In this document: in pieces, positions 12,344-23,284 of the stretch | Position numbering within the stretch: the first letter of the stretch is position 1 | How the letters are laid out: each line of letters opens with the position of its first letter | Source of the DNA: Ectobius pallidus | Taxonomy: Eukaryota; Arthropoda; Insecta; Blattodea; Ectobiidae | Length of the DNA stretch: 64,000 bases | Reading direction: 5' to 3' | Assembly: GCA_964059195.1 (NCBI GenBank) | Contig: CAXKWD010000006.1 | Span: 70,573,073-70,637,072, forward strand | Position numbers and translations under genes: made by a program | The notes under the pieces: generated by a model | Told to the model about the DNA's origin: nothing | What the model saw: the letters and a program-made list of their open reading frames with translations, nothing else | Database searches by the model: none

Positions 12344-13993
12344 GACTCAGGACACTTGGTTCAGTACCATTAGTCTTGTGTTCATGAATAAGAAAACATG
12401 ATATTTTTATGGCAGATTTAAATTTGTACGACTGAAATTATGTTCTAGTATGAAAACACACCGTGGCTTAAGAGCCTGGGGGGCGAGGCAGAATGCAGCG
12501 AGGATTCCACGAGTCCACTGGCTTGGATAATTCAAATAACTAGCTGACGTCTCTGCTAGTGTAACCCATTCCGGCTTATTCTTCATTAATGCGAATAACT
12601 GACGTAATGCTGAACAGGAAGCCTGGTTATAATATAATATTTGAAACCGTATATTATATGAACGGCATAGGTTGGAGTAGACGTCCGTAACGTCAGTAAT
12701 GGAATAGTCAACTAGACTACATAGTCAATGTACAATATGCTTTTACATTTTTGATGAGACATTGCTCAGTCATACACTTACTGCTTAGGACTGCTTACTA
12801 GATGATTTATTCTGGTTAAAATTTTAATTCTCGTACAACTTATTCTTAATCTTCCTTGAGGGAGTAATAATTTTTCCGGACGAGCACAATACTTCCCCTT
12901 CCAATTGTAGGGAACATAGAATTTTTCTTATAAATTATTAACAATGGAATATCACTATGGGATAAGTATGTTAATTTTCATTTTTAGAAAGCCCTTTGTC
13001 GTTAGTCTATCTAGTGGTGTCAAACTATGACGACGACGCTGGTATTCTAGGTTCCACCCTTACTTGTGAATAAGTTATTATTATAATTATTGTTCTGTCT
13101 CTGATGTAGTCAGACAAATATTGTTGTATTCACTTATGTGAATTGATATTATAAATCTAACAATTAAATAAGTAAGAACACCGAAGTCCATAATCTGGGA
13201 TGGAAAACAATTTACAAACCTCGCCTCTCTATAGAAACGATACAACCAATTGAAGACTTCATCCCAGAGTAGAGGGTGCTCCGTCTCTTTCAACTCTCAA
13301 TCCGGCTTCAGGGCGTCTCCTTCGACAGCAACTTACTAGTCTACAGTTCCATCAAAGTCTGAAGCCGATCCGTGTACAGCCCCAGGGGATTCGACGTACC
13401 CCGTCTCTCTCTCAAATCCTCCTTCATCAGCATTGCTTACGGTACAAAGCGGCGCGAGCGGAAACTTGGGGAAACAATAGAGGAAGCCAACAAAACAAAC
13501 TCCTCTCCCGCTCCCTCAATTTCTTTTCCTCCAAAAGGAGGGGTGTGAGAAGCGGTGATGACAAAATCATACATACCAGTAGATTGTGGAGAAGAAAACG
13601 CATAGAAATTTTCGTGGTTAATAAAAGGGGAACTAAGAAAGAGCTGCTGCAGAAGGATGGTTAATGGTGAATTTATTGAAGCCTTATGCCTGATTTGCAA
13701 GAACTCATCAGTGAACTGTAAACATAAAGTAGAGAAAAGAGGAATGAAAGAGCGAGAGAGCAAGGGAAGTGTTTTTTTTGCAATCTAAAAGCAATTTTCA
13801 TACCCTTCTAAGGAAACAAGACGTAAAAAGTCAACACTTTAATAAACAGCTCCAGACAAAAATAAAGTTAAACAAACTTGACTGAAAACTGCTGCTTCAT
13901 TTTAAAAACTCCATTGCTGGAGCATGAACGTTTAACCTAGATTACATATATACATCAATCTGTATTTATTTTGTAAATTTAGTACGGGATCTA

Positions 13994-14618
13994 CACTGAC
14001 CGGCAAAAAAAACCGATCACTGTAAAATTTGTTGTAATTTTAAAATAAAACATAATTTTGATCGGATGTTCATACATTGTTGTTGGTGAGGATGAATTAT
14101 TATTTTTATTTGTTCATTAGCTATAGATACAGCATATCTGCTTTCTTCATACCTTCACTTTATCACCAAACAAAACAAAACAAAAACATCGCAATAGGGC
14201 GATTCCAATCTGATTATGTGCACTAGCTTGTCATACACATTGCAAGGTGTTTCATTGTTGTATTGTGTCATTTCCTTCCAAATTTAAAGGAAACTGTCTC
14301 TCTTCGCATCGAAGTGATTCTGTCATTAAGATTAGTTGTAATAAATGCCTTTCAGTCCCGAAGATTTTGCCAAAGCTGTTGCTCTGTTTGATGATGGACG
14401 CAGCCTCCGTTATGCCGCTGCAACCTTAGGCTCACCATTCAACATGGTGAAGAGGCAACATGGAGAATTAAGTGTGAAATGTGTCATTAAATTTTAATCT
14501 TAAAAACGTATACAATCGCTGTAATTTTATTTCAAGCACTAGGCCTACTACATAATTTTTATTTAAACTTAATTTTTAAAATTTCTTTAAGTGATCGGTT
14601 TCTTTTTGCCTGTCAGTG
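13994..14618 (+). mobile_element. Tc1-like DNA transposon, internally deleted, TA target duplication
   Basis: TIRs begin CACTGACCGGCAAAAAAAAC at 13994 and CACTGACAGGCAAAAAGAAA (reverse complement) ending at 14618; both then share CCGATCAC. TA lies outside each end (13992-13993 and 14619-14620). The 625-bp length is about half that of an autonomous Tc1 element. The interior keeps only the start of the transposase. Confidence 0.88.
14345..14497 (+). pseudogene. N-terminal stub of a Tc1-like transposase
   Basis: A 50-codon frame starting MPFSPEDFAKAVALFDDGRS and continuing LRYAAATLG, which matches the first helix-turn-helix of the paired-like DNA-binding domain of Tc1 transposases (typically MPLSPEDxARAVALxxDGRSxRxIAxxLG). 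The frame then runs into unrelated sequence and stops at 14495-14497, so the second HTH and the whole DDE catalytic domain are missing. It lies centrally between the two TIRs, as expected for an internal deletion derivative. Confidence 0.82.
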
Positions 14619-14702
14619 TATCTACTGGTTGTCAGAGTTCCTAATATTTTGTATAATTCTCTAGATCTAAAATGTATTGAAGACAAAAATAGGAATAAAT
14701 GT

Positions 14703-15025
14703 ACAAATAAATGTAACTTTATTGTATTTGGGTGGTCTAAAGCAATAAAGTAATACGCGTTAACTAGTGCGAAATAAATGTTGCTGGGGGTCTAAAGTAT
14801 AGAGTTCACAAAGGAATAAGTATTAACTAGTGCAAAAATAAATGTAACTTCAGTGTAGCTGGACGGTCTACAGTATACATTTCACAAAGGGATAAGGTTC
14901 ATTAGTGTGAAATAGTAACTTCAGTGCAGCTGGGTAGTCTACAGTATAGAGTTCACAAAGAAATCAAGCTAGTGGGAAATAAATGCTAGTTCACTAAAGT
15001 TCGGTGGTCTACGGTGTACAAAAGT
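14703..15025 (+). repeat. Decayed tandem array, about five units of 65-75 bp
   Basis: Units start at about 14706, 14771, 14835, 14909 and 14976. Each carries AAATAAATGTAACTTCAGTG, then a GGTCTACAGTATA block, then TTCACAAAGGAATAAG and TAACTAGTGC, with substitutions and small indels. The array begins about 85 bp after the Tc1-like element. Confidence 0.8.
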
Positions 15026-15654
15026 ATTCATCTTTATAGAAGACTTTCGAGATACATTGTCTTAAATTTATTTAATAAAACGAGATGGTTTCTTCATCGT
15101 ATTATGATTAAAACATCATCTACGTCAAATGGAATAACCTTAAAATCGTTTAGTGTATTTATTTAGGTCTTGTATATTATTCAAATATTATTTATTTTCA
15201 TACAGAAAGTTAATTATAGTCATAATTCATGTTTCCATAAAGTAAATCCATAAATGTCATGATTTTGCAATATATATTACCTTATATTTCTAAAGCAAAC
15301 TACCACGAACCTAGAATACTTCTCAAAAAATAATTACAGTAACAAAATATTTACCCCTTGAGGCTCATGATTATAAGCACAAAATAACAATAATTCCTTA
15401 TTTTATGAAGTACAACTACTTTTATTTAAGGAAAATAACTTTTATCTCTACTTTGTTAAATTTATGAAATATACAGGTATTTGTAGTACAAGATATTTTA
15501 AAATGAAACAACTATGAACATAAATTACTTCTCATGTGTAAAAACTGAAAAAGATATTTACACTTATAGGCCTACGGATGTTACTTCTTGTCACTGCTCT
15601 GCCAGCAATGTGTTTTACCATCCTGCCGGTCTTCCTCCTGGGGAGATGTGGAGA

Positions 15655-16535
15655 GGGGAGCACCGCAGGGCTCAGTACTTGGACCGCTATTGTTTTCAGT
15701 TTATAAATGACATATAAACAACCTTAGCTCATAGCAAACACCATCTCTATCCTGATGATCTGCAAATCTATATGCATTCTCGGTCTGAAGCATTGATCGA
15801 TAACATCAATAAAGTAGGCTAAATCATGACCTACAGGCAATATACTCTGGGTGTATGAAATTTGGAATGTGCTTGAGTGCTGAAAAATCGCAGTCAATCA
15901 TGCTGGGGCAACAGAGATTATACTCTATTGAAGGATTAAATAATCTACCACCCCTACTAATTACTAAATTCCTAGTTCCTTTCAGTTCATCTTTTAAAAC
16001 CTAGGAGTTTTCTTTGAAAAAAAATCTCAACGTGAATGTTCAGATAACTCACAAATGTAGACAAATATTTTCGATCATTAATTCATTAAAGCGCATTAAG
16101 GATTTTCTTCCTTTTTCGCTGAAAAAAAAAATCCTAATACAAACTCTTGTGATGCCCCATTTTGATTACTGTGATGTATTATTAAGCGATCTCAGCGTCC
16201 ACCTCTCTCAAAAACTACGTGTTCATAATATGTGTATTCGATATATCTGTGACGAAAAAAAGCTGATCATATCTCGACCTCATAGTCAAAATTATCTTGG
16301 AATCGGTTTAATGATCGTAGAAAACTGCATTCCCTTTGTCTCCTGTTCCAAATATTACACTCATCATCTCCAGCATATCTCGCTTCCCGCTATCATATTC
16401 GACACTCGTTCACAACTTAGTACACTGCTCCTAATCTTTCAACACAGAAAAACCCTGCAGTCGTTAGCCTTCACCATCATTACCTCTCGACAATGGAACG
16501 GCCTTACACACATCAGTATCTGTAGAACTATATAA
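15655..16535 (+). pseudogene. LINE reverse-transcriptase relic (CR1/Jockey-like)
   Basis: Starts within RT block 4: GAPQGSVLGPLLFSVY at about 15657-15704, followed by frameshifts and stops, then HLYPDDLQIYMHSRSEA in which the catalytic YADD has become YPDD, CLSAEKSQSIMLG, and a longer open stretch from 16014 (QITHKCRQIFSIINSLKRI, LIQTLVMPHFDYCDVLLSD, TIITSRQWNGL). This order, palm then thumb then a terminal WN block, fits CR1/Jockey-type LINEs. It is 5'-truncated before the palm and has multiple stops. A 3' UTR of about 350 bp ends in an AATAAAACATTATT junction with the microsatellite tail at 16892-16951. Confidence 0.82.
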
Positions 16536-16890
16536 TCGTTCAAAATCGGAATTACTAAATTTTGTATAATCCTGAAAATGCTTACCTTAAATTTTTATTT
16601 ACTGTTATTATTATTATAAATTTTATTGATTATTTTACTTTACTTTAAAAGAGTTTTATCAATTTGTATATCCTTATATCCTTGAAATTATATTGTAAGA
16701 ATTTTTACTAAGTTGTCTATTTCTGTAAATAATTGTTAATGTATCTTAAAAGATATCTTATTTTTTTAGTGTAACATTAATTATAAGATCACCTATTGTA
16801 TAATCAATTATTTTTAAGTTTCTATAGCTTTTCTCCTGCTTGAGTGGAAGAAAAGCCCTTACGGCTTTAACTCTGAGAGGTAAAATAAAA

Positions 16891-16891
<1 letters not shown>

Positions 16892-16951
<60 letters not shown>
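16892..16951 (+). repeat. (ATT)n microsatellite, probable LINE tail
   Basis: About 20 uninterrupted ATT units directly after a CTCTGAGAGGTAAAATAAAA string that resembles the end of CR1-like 3' UTRs. It most likely began as the tail of the LINE at 15655-16535. Confidence 0.9.
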
Positions 16952-18189
16952 TTCACGCACATTATTTTCATAACAGAATTCTGAACTATGCAAAGGATGT
17001 TTGAAGAGCAAACAACTATGAAACCAAATTACTTCTTCAAAAATATTGCAGTAAAAAACTAAATATTTACTTATTCCTATGATTTAAGCACAAGAAGAAA
17101 AACATTAACTTTATACAACAATTCTAAAATTCTTGGAAGCAATTAAAATCCATACCAATCTCTTCCATGCAAAATAATTTCTCCTGAATTTATTAGAAAA
17201 GCCTATGGGTTGCTTTTAACCCAAATTGACCACTCACTTAATAAGGTATTTAAAAACAACTGTTTCTGACGATATTAGCCTACACTCTCCTTGGAAGAAT
17301 ATGGGCAGTTGAAATTTATTCTATAATCTAATAAATCTATAAATTATGTAACAAAGCCGCAATATAATATTATTTGCTATCAAATTTTATAAGAAATGCG
17401 ACAACGTTCATATTTACTAATAAACTTAAACATGATGCAGAACGATTGGGTAGGAGCTGCTTGGTCTCTGTTACGCTCTTGTGGTCATTTTTACGAGCAC
17501 TAAAAAGGTTTCCAAAGGCCTGATCTATTTGACACAAATTTCTTCAACTCCCCAAAGTCCGCTTTGTTTCTGTTGGTTTTCTAATTGGGATCTAATTAAG
17601 AGGGCAATGATGTAGCCCGAACCGAATGTAGAAGAACTGCTGCCTATTACTAAATCAAGGAAACGAACCATAAATTGATCACGCATCCAGAGGTCTACGC
17701 ACATCAATAACCACGGTAAAATAATGCATCGGAAACTAATTATGACGTCATTTGAATAGCTTGATAACTGGGCATGATGAGTGAACAAATTGAAAGCCAA
17801 TCATCGTAGTAACTTGAAGCAATGCACAAATTGCAGGAGTGGCCACGACTGTAGAATACATCGAGAACAAGTAATTCAAGATACCCTTCAACCTAAACAG
17901 ATTATATATTAAATAACCTACATTATATATTACACTACATTATATATATAATAATTACACTACATTACATATTACACTACATTATATATTAAATAAACTA
18001 CAAATGATTTACATAAAACTAAAGGTTTATTGAAAATGATCGCCCCATTTGGAACAAAGATAAAGTAGCTAATATTTTCCATGAGATATTACTGAACAGT
18101 ATTTCTACACTGAGAGTTATTTATTAAATAAGTTGTTGATTATATACATATTAGGATAAATTTAACCACCCTAATAGATAACACGCAAA
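16952..18189. other. Unannotated interval with a short tandem array
   Basis: No supported gene. At 17918-17998 the string ACACTACATTATATATT recurs about four times with small changes. A 91-codon minus-strand ORF at 17525-17800 has no domain that I recognise. Confidence 0.5.
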
Positions 18190-18743
18190 ACACAAATATT
18201 TGAAATATGCAGGAAGACTGTTATGACAGACACTCTGATATATAACAGCTCCAACCACCTAGCACAACACAAACATTCTACACAGATTGGAAAACACAAC
18301 TCCATCCCCTGAAGACTACACTGAAATACTCAGATACCTAGTAAAATCTAGTTGTAACAATCACACACTCATTAAGAGTGTATTATACAAATTGGCAACA
18401 AAGAAAAAAAAACACCTATGAGCAAGAATAAAGGCAAATAGGTTACACTCAGTATTTTTACACACAAATAAAGAAACTTTCCAAATATTTTATGAAAATT
18501 TGCACACAAAACATTCAAAACAAAATTTAAAAAAAAATAGAATAAAAGGCAGAAGCTACAGACCAACATAGCACCGAGAAAAATGCAGTAAGCCAGGAGT
18601 CTACATACTAACATTTAAACAATGTGCCTGGACAAACAGGCTAAAATTTCCAAACACGATAGAAACAATCCATCAGAGCCCTCAAGACAAATACAGATTC
18701 TGCCTATGAAAACACTTAAAAAACACAGAAGGGCATGTCCATG

Positions 18744-19146
18744 GTAACTCACGTTACAAATTGACTCATTTTTACTTGTTAAACTCTTATTAAATAATTT
18801 CCAGAAAATACCTAAGCAGCCAAAAATGCATGAGTGAAACCTCTAATAAATGGAGCACATGTTGCATGCTTTGTGTAAATTCTGGATCACAAATGTAAAG
18901 ATTATTGAGATTCAAACGTTGGTAACTCACGTTACAGAAATTGGACATGGTATTTGAAACTCAGATTTCAGTAAGCATTTTCTGCTCGTTTAATGGCTCA
19001 ATAAATACATGTTTTGCTGTACTGGTAGGTTATCATGTTGGAAATATGAATATTAAAACAATTTGTAATTAAAAAAAATTAAATACAGTTTATCTGACAT
19101 AAAACAACTGCCTGTTGGTAACTCACGTTACGGTAACTCACGTTAC
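18744..19146. repeat. Four identical copies of GTAACTCACGTTAC
   Basis: Copies at 18744-18757 (one base inside the left TIR), 18922-18935, 19118-19131 and 19133-19146. Each is an interrupted palindrome (GTAAC-TCAC-GTTAC). All lie inside the 895-bp element and I see none elsewhere in the window. Identity across copies in otherwise decayed DNA suggests binding sites for the mobilising transposase or recent duplication. Confidence 0.9.
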
Positions 19147-19437
19147 AATTTGTCCATTATACACTAAATCAAAACAGTTTGCTTGTAAAATAATCAAACA
19201 TTTTTAAACATGTAACCTACATTTCTCCAGTAGTAAATATAAAAAAAAAACATTATTTCATAGAATCATGTTTAATTTAAACTAAGTTATACCAGTTCCC
19301 TTACTGAATTTGATTTCCTTTCATTTTATCTTTTGGAACAAGCAAAATCTCAATTTTCTGTTTGAAATTAATGAAAGCTGTTCTTTTTCATCTGTTTTGA
19401 ACAGAACATTGCGTTCAACACCTTCTTATATTCTTCA

Positions 19438-19470
19438 CTAGCAGGTGCCTGCAGCTTCGGCCACAGTAAT
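19438..19470 (-). mobile_element. Helitron-like 3' end, minus strand
   Basis: On the minus strand GTGGCCGAAGCTGCAGGCAC is followed by CTG and CTAGT, closely matching the terminus at 11724-11751 (CGTGGCGAAGCCACGGGCAC, CTC, CTAGT). The stem is partly decayed. It lies within the 895-bp inverted-repeat element, so a Helitron fragment was captured by or inserted in that element. Confidence 0.55.
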
Positions 19471-19715
19471 TAATTCAAAAATTAAGAGCTAAATAATTAA
19501 AATATCATGCACAGACAGACAAACAAACATTTTGTAATATTACTAAAAACCTAAAATAATAATAAAATAAAAAAATAAAAATTTTAAAAAGTAAGGATTT
19601 TGTCCTGATTCTCATGGACATGCCCAGAACATGAATATGACAGACATCAATAAAGACATTACAATTCTACACATTACCAAACAGATCACAGCCTCAACTC
19701 ACTCGAACAATAGGT

Positions 19716-20351
19716 AATACAGGGTATTTTAAAAAAATGGTGCAAAACTAAAGCTAATTTATTCTTTACTGAAATGACTTAGTGAAACAAAAGTGGCATG
19801 AAATGATACAAAAACTTCGTAGGTTCACTTGTCTTTGATTGTATTTGTAGTTTACGCAAAAGCCGCTATTCGATAGAGAAAATGACTGCCTCGTAGGGAG
19901 GACGTGTGTATTGTGTGATGGAATTGCGCGAACAGGGGCTATTGTAACAGTGCAGAGACACTTTAGAAGAAAATTCAATAAGCTCCCACCGCAAAGAAAT
20001 TGCATTTCACGGTGGGTAAAGAAGTTTGAATCCACTGGATGTCTATGCTCTAAGAAAAGTCCTGGACACCCACAAACATCGAGGGTGACAGTGGATAGAA
20101 TTCGAGCATCATTTTAAAGAAGTCCAAGAAAATCGACATACCAAGCCAGTAGAGAATTCAATGTGGCACATTGAATAATGTGAAGCAATGCATCTCTGCT
20201 GCAGTGGACCAGATAACCGAGGATATGTTGGCTCGCGTCTGGGAAGAAATGGAGTACGGTTAGACATCTGACGTGTCACCCATAGTGCTCATATCCAACA
20301 TTTGTAATGTCCATGCAAACTTAAGAAGTTAATCTATCATTTCATGCCACT
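19716..20351 (+). mobile_element. Tc1/mariner-superfamily relic (DUF4817-type transposase), 3' end unclear
   Basis: The left end appears to be TACAGGGTATTTTAAAAAAA at 19717, typical of elements with a CAGGGTNTTC-like terminus, placed right where the Penelope-like sequence stops. GTGGCATGAAATGATA (19791-19806) recurs inverted at 20336-20351, a subterminal inverted repeat. The outer right TIR is not visible, so the element is probably truncated there. Confidence 0.62.
19880..20308 (+). pseudogene. Transposase relic with an N-terminal DUF4817-like HTH
   Basis: The stretch 19911-20117 encodes VTVQRHFRRKFNKLPPQRN, ISRWVKKFESTGCL and SPGHPQTSRVTVDRIRASF, the helix-turn-helix DUF4817 arrangement found at the start of many insect Tc-like transposases. 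An in-frame TAA follows, then RSPRKSTYQASREFNV in the same frame. The sequence next jumps to a C-terminal piece in another frame, ITEDMLARVWEEMEYG followed by a decayed ending. The DDE core between these parts is missing. It is an internally deleted, stop-containing copy and is not expected to be functional. Confidence 0.82.
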
Positions 20352-20488
20352 TTAACGCAAGACAACACAAGCACCTTATTCTAATACCTACAATATTCAA
20401 ATGACAAACTATACGACCAAAAACACCTTTTTAACCGCAATATGGGAGTCAGTTGTTAAAGGTGGCCACCCAAGTGGCACTGCAGCAC

Positions 20489-20526
20489 TGTAACCTACTG
20501 TTAGAAAATGTAACCTACTGTTAGCA
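20489..20526 (+). repeat. Short direct duplication
   Basis: TGTAACCTACTGTTAG occurs twice in tandem, separated by AAAA. It lies just upstream of the foldback element. Confidence 0.85.
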
Positions 20527-21047
20527 GTGAGTAACAAATATCTAGTAGGGTCATTCCGTGCAAAATCATCACAGCTCCCAACCCGACCATCTCAGATTTA
20601 CATGAAATTCGGTAAGAAGTTAAAATACATGAAGTTGTACACACGCGCAAAATTTTACCCCTCAGTGATTTACGATATTCATACAGCAGGGTTGCAAACA
20701 TGATAAAAAATGTAAAATTTTCTCTTGCATGCTCTGCAAAAATAAATCATAACTTTACTTCTAATTGAGGTAAAACCTTCATGTTGGTCTCATTTTGAAG
20801 CTAAAGGTACATAGATTCCATTAAATATAGTTGCATTTCAAAATATTATTTTTTTCATTCCAAGGTAAAAAGGTATAACCTTTGACCTTGAGTATCTAAG
20901 AAACTGTATCTTTAATTTTATTGAAGAAAAGATATGTTAGGCAGTTAAATGCATTCTATCTTTGGTACAAATTTCATTTTGGGATGGCTTTGGGAACAGG
21001 AGAAAAAAATTTCCCTATAATATAAAGCTACATGGCTGACTGACTCA

Positions 21048-21487
21048 CTCACTCACTGACATTAATGTTTGCCCACTTTCAGATGAGCTAGAAACTTGAA
21101 ATTTGGTACACATAAAGCGTTTAGGCTGTAAACCACATAAAAATTCCAAAAATGTTGTTTTTTTATTTTTAGCCCTAAAAACCCCCCGGTAAAGGGCTCG
21201 GCCCGGCTCACTGACATTAATGTTTGACCACTTCCAGATGAGCCAGAAACTTGAAATTTGATACACTTTTAGGCTTTTTAAATTTTAGGCTGTAAACCAC
21301 AGGAAAATTCCAAAAAGTTAATATTTTAATTATTTTTAGCCCTAAAAACTCCCGAAAAAGGGCTCGGCTCTGCTCACTGACATTGTTTACCCACTTCCAG
21401 ATGAGCTATAAACTTGAAATTTGGTACACGTATTGCGTTTAGGCTGTAAACCACAGGAGAATTCCAAAAAGTATTTTTTTTTTTAAT
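21048..21487 (-). repeat. Left tandem array of the foldback element (three units)
   Basis: Units begin at about 21048, 21207 and 21374, each with CTCACTGACATT, AGATGAGC, AAACTTGAAATTTG, GGCTGTAAACCACA, AATTCCAAAAA, TAGCCCTAAAAAC and a GGGCTCGGC end. The second unit carries an extra AGGCTTTTTAAATTTT segment. The third is cut by the central spacer. Confidence 0.9.
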
Positions 21488-21561
21488 TTGTGTGGGTTTC
21501 TGCCTCGCGGCGGCTTGCAGCTCTAACTCTTGACCTATTGGGTGAAATATCTAAAAATTAA

Positions 21562-22275
21562 AAAAAATTAACTTTGTGGAATTTTCCTGTGGTTTACAGC
21601 CTAAGTTTCTAGCTTATCTGGAAGTGAAAAACACTAATGTCAGTGAGTCGAGCCGAGCCCTTTTTCGGGAGTTTTTAGGGCTAAAAATTAAAAAAAATAA
21701 ACTTTTGGAATTTTCCTGTGGTTTAAGCCTAAAAACTATAAGTGTACCAAATTTCAAGTTTCTAGCTCATCTGGAAGTGGGCAAACATTAATGTCAGTGA
21801 GCCGACCCGAGCCCTTTTCGGGGGTTTTTTAGGGCTACAAATTTAAAACAAAACTTTTTGGAATTTTTCTGTAGTTTACAGCCTAAACGCTATACGTGTA
21901 CCAAATTTCAAGTTTCTAGCTCATCTGGAAGTGGGTAAACATTAATGTCAGTGAGCAGAGCCGAGCCCTTTTTCGGGAGTTTTTAGGGCTAGAAATAATA
22001 AAAAAAATTAACTTTTTGGAATTTTCCTGTGGTTTACAGCCTAAAATTTAAAAAGCCTAAAAGTGTATCAAATTTCAAGTTTCTGGCTCATCTGGAAGTG
22101 GTCAAACATTAATGTCAGTGAGCCGAGCCGAGCCCTTTTTCGGGGGGTTTTTAGGGCTAAAAATAAAAAAAATAACCTTTTTGGAATTTTTATGTGGTGT
22201 AGAGCCTAAACGCTATACGTATACCAAATTTCAAGTTTCTAGCTCATCTGAAAGTGGGCAAACATTAATGTCAGT
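21562..22275 (+). repeat. Right tandem array of the foldback element (five units)
   Basis: Units run from about 21562, 21670, 21823, 21977 and 22144. Read outward from the centre they carry GGAATTTTCCTGTGG, TTACAGCCTAAA, CAAATTTCAAGTTTCT, AGCTCATCTGGAAGTG, AACATTAATGTCAGTGAG and GAGCCCTTTTTCGGG. The fourth unit has the same AAATTTAAAAAGCCT expansion as the second unit of the left array, so the arrays correspond unit by unit from the outside in. Confidence 0.9.
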
Positions 22276-22792
22276 GAGTGAGTGAGTCAGCCATGTGGCT
22301 TTATATTATAGGGAAATTTTTTTCTCCTGTTCCCAAAGCCATCCCAAAATGAAATTTGTACCAAAGATAGAATGCATTTAACTGCCTAACATATCTTTTC
22401 TTCAATAAAATTAAAGATATAGTTTCTTAGATACTCAAGGTCAAAGGTTACACCTTTTGATCTTGGAATGAACAAATTAATATTTTGAAATGCAACTATT
22501 TTTAATGGAAACTATGTACCTTTAGCTTCAAAATAAGACCAACATGAAGGTTTTACCTCAATTAGAAGTAAAGTTATGATTTATTTTTGCAGAGCATGCA
22601 AGGGAAAATTTTACATTTTTTATCATGTTTGCAACCCTGCTGTATGAATATCGTAAATCACTGAGGGGTAAAATTTTGCGTGTGTGTACAACTTCATGTA
22701 TTTTAACTTCTTACCGAATTTCATGTAAATCTGAGATGGTCGGGTTGGAAATTACACTTTATTGTGATGATTTGGCATGGAATGACCCAGTA

Positions 22793-23211
22793 GGTATTGG
22801 TCGAGATAACCATCATTCGTATTCCAACGGTGGCGCCTAAGTCGCTCTGTGCAGTGTATACTGTACAAGACAGTCTGAAAGACTGGTAGAGGTCGCTTCA
22901 ATATAACCTGTTGCATTTTACAAAATCGGGACACGCCAAACAGTTGAAAATGTACTGCAAGTTTACTTTGCGCCGGTCAAGCACAAAGCTTACTGACAGA
23001 GATCTTGACAATAGAAAACAGGTCATTTGCTAGAAGATAATTACCGGTAGTATCATAGCGCATAATTAGAAATTAACATGACGTGATTAAACCTTGATTT
23101 GGTGAAATTTTATTATTGCGATAATCGTTCCTGCTGGGGACGGCGGCCGGTAGTCGAGGGGCAAATCTCAGTCATCACTGGCTTGAGAGTTGTGGAGAAG
23201 TTGGTTAATGC

Positions 23212-23265
<54 letters not shown>

Positions 23266-23284
23266 TGGAAATAGACGATTCCTG
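22793..23284. other. Unannotated interval ending in a (TAA)n microsatellite
   Basis: No gene. A GC-richer patch lies at about 23130-23160. An uninterrupted TAA/ATA triplet run of about 54 bp lies at 23211-23264. Confidence 0.7.

Larger units (their letters stand above)
11752..13993. other. Unannotated interval
   Basis: No supported gene. Contains a dispersed-repeat copy (11941-12030) and a (TTTA)n microsatellite (12316-12343). A 108-codon minus-strand ORF at 13437-13763 has no recognisable domain and is not called. Confidence 0.45.
18731..19625. mobile_element. 895-bp inverted-repeat element nested in the Penelope-like element
   Basis: Perfect 13-bp TIRs, GGGCATGTCCATG at 18731-18743 and its reverse complement at 19613-19625, are flanked by AGAA on both sides (18727-18730 and 19626-19629), a likely 4-bp target duplication. 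Removing the insertion reunites the NTE and HEY halves of a conserved Penelope motif, which independently supports these boundaries. The interior has no transposase; it has four copies of a 14-mer and a Helitron-like 3' end. The superfamily is unknown; a 4-bp duplication would be compatible with, for example, Sola- or Ginger-type elements but does not prove either. Confidence 0.75.
18190..19715 (+). pseudogene. Penelope-like element: RT end plus GIY-YIG endonuclease, interrupted
   Basis: The intact protein would reverse transcribe the element, and its GIY-YIG domain would nick the target. Visible blocks, scattered over three frames, are FEICRKTVMTDTLIYNSSNH (end of the RT, like the IYRKPTTTDTLI block of Penelope RTs), LRYLVKSSCNNHTLIKSVLY, KPGVYILTFKQC (GVY strand of the GIY motif), GQTGxNFQTRxKQSIRALK (the YIGQTGR..F..R..EH core, here with stops), then the split NTE / HEY motif and TDINKDITILHITKQI. 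The last motif is divided by the 895-bp insertion at 18731-19625. The upstream RT is missing and there are several stops, so this is a dead copy. Copies that end near a GIY-YIG domain are diagnostic of Penelope-like elements. Confidence 0.85.
20548..22788. mobile_element. Foldback (long inverted repeat) element, 2241 bp, with mirrored internal tandem arrays
   Basis: The outer arms (20548-21060 and about 22260-22788) are near-perfect reverse complements for about 500 bp; both ends read GGGTCATTCC inward and are flanked by AGTA (20544-20547 and 22789-22792), a probable 4-bp target duplication. Inside the arms sit tandem units of about 155-167 bp in opposite orientations, three on the left and five on the right, meeting at a GC-richer unique spacer near 21488-21552. 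No transposase ORF is present. The two identical ORFs at its ends (20501-20701 minus, 22625-22840 plus) are mirror images produced by the arms, not genes. The structure resembles Drosophila FB/Galileo elements; the termini and 4-bp duplication may instead point to a Sola-type element, which I cannot verify. Confidence 0.88.

Noticed and set aside
13437..13763. 108-codon minus-strand ORF as a gene
   Set aside because: No recognisable domain, no coding bias that I can see, Ser/Phe-rich composition expected from random AT/CT-rich sequence.
18744..19146. CRISPR-like spaced repeat
   Set aside because: Only four 14-mers with irregular spacing of 2-180 bp inside a eukaryotic transposon.
20501..20701. 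Two ORFs with identical N-termini (also 22625-22840) as a duplicated gene
   Set aside because: They are the same foldback arm read in opposite directions; the identity follows from the inverted repeat and the frames are not conserved beyond it.
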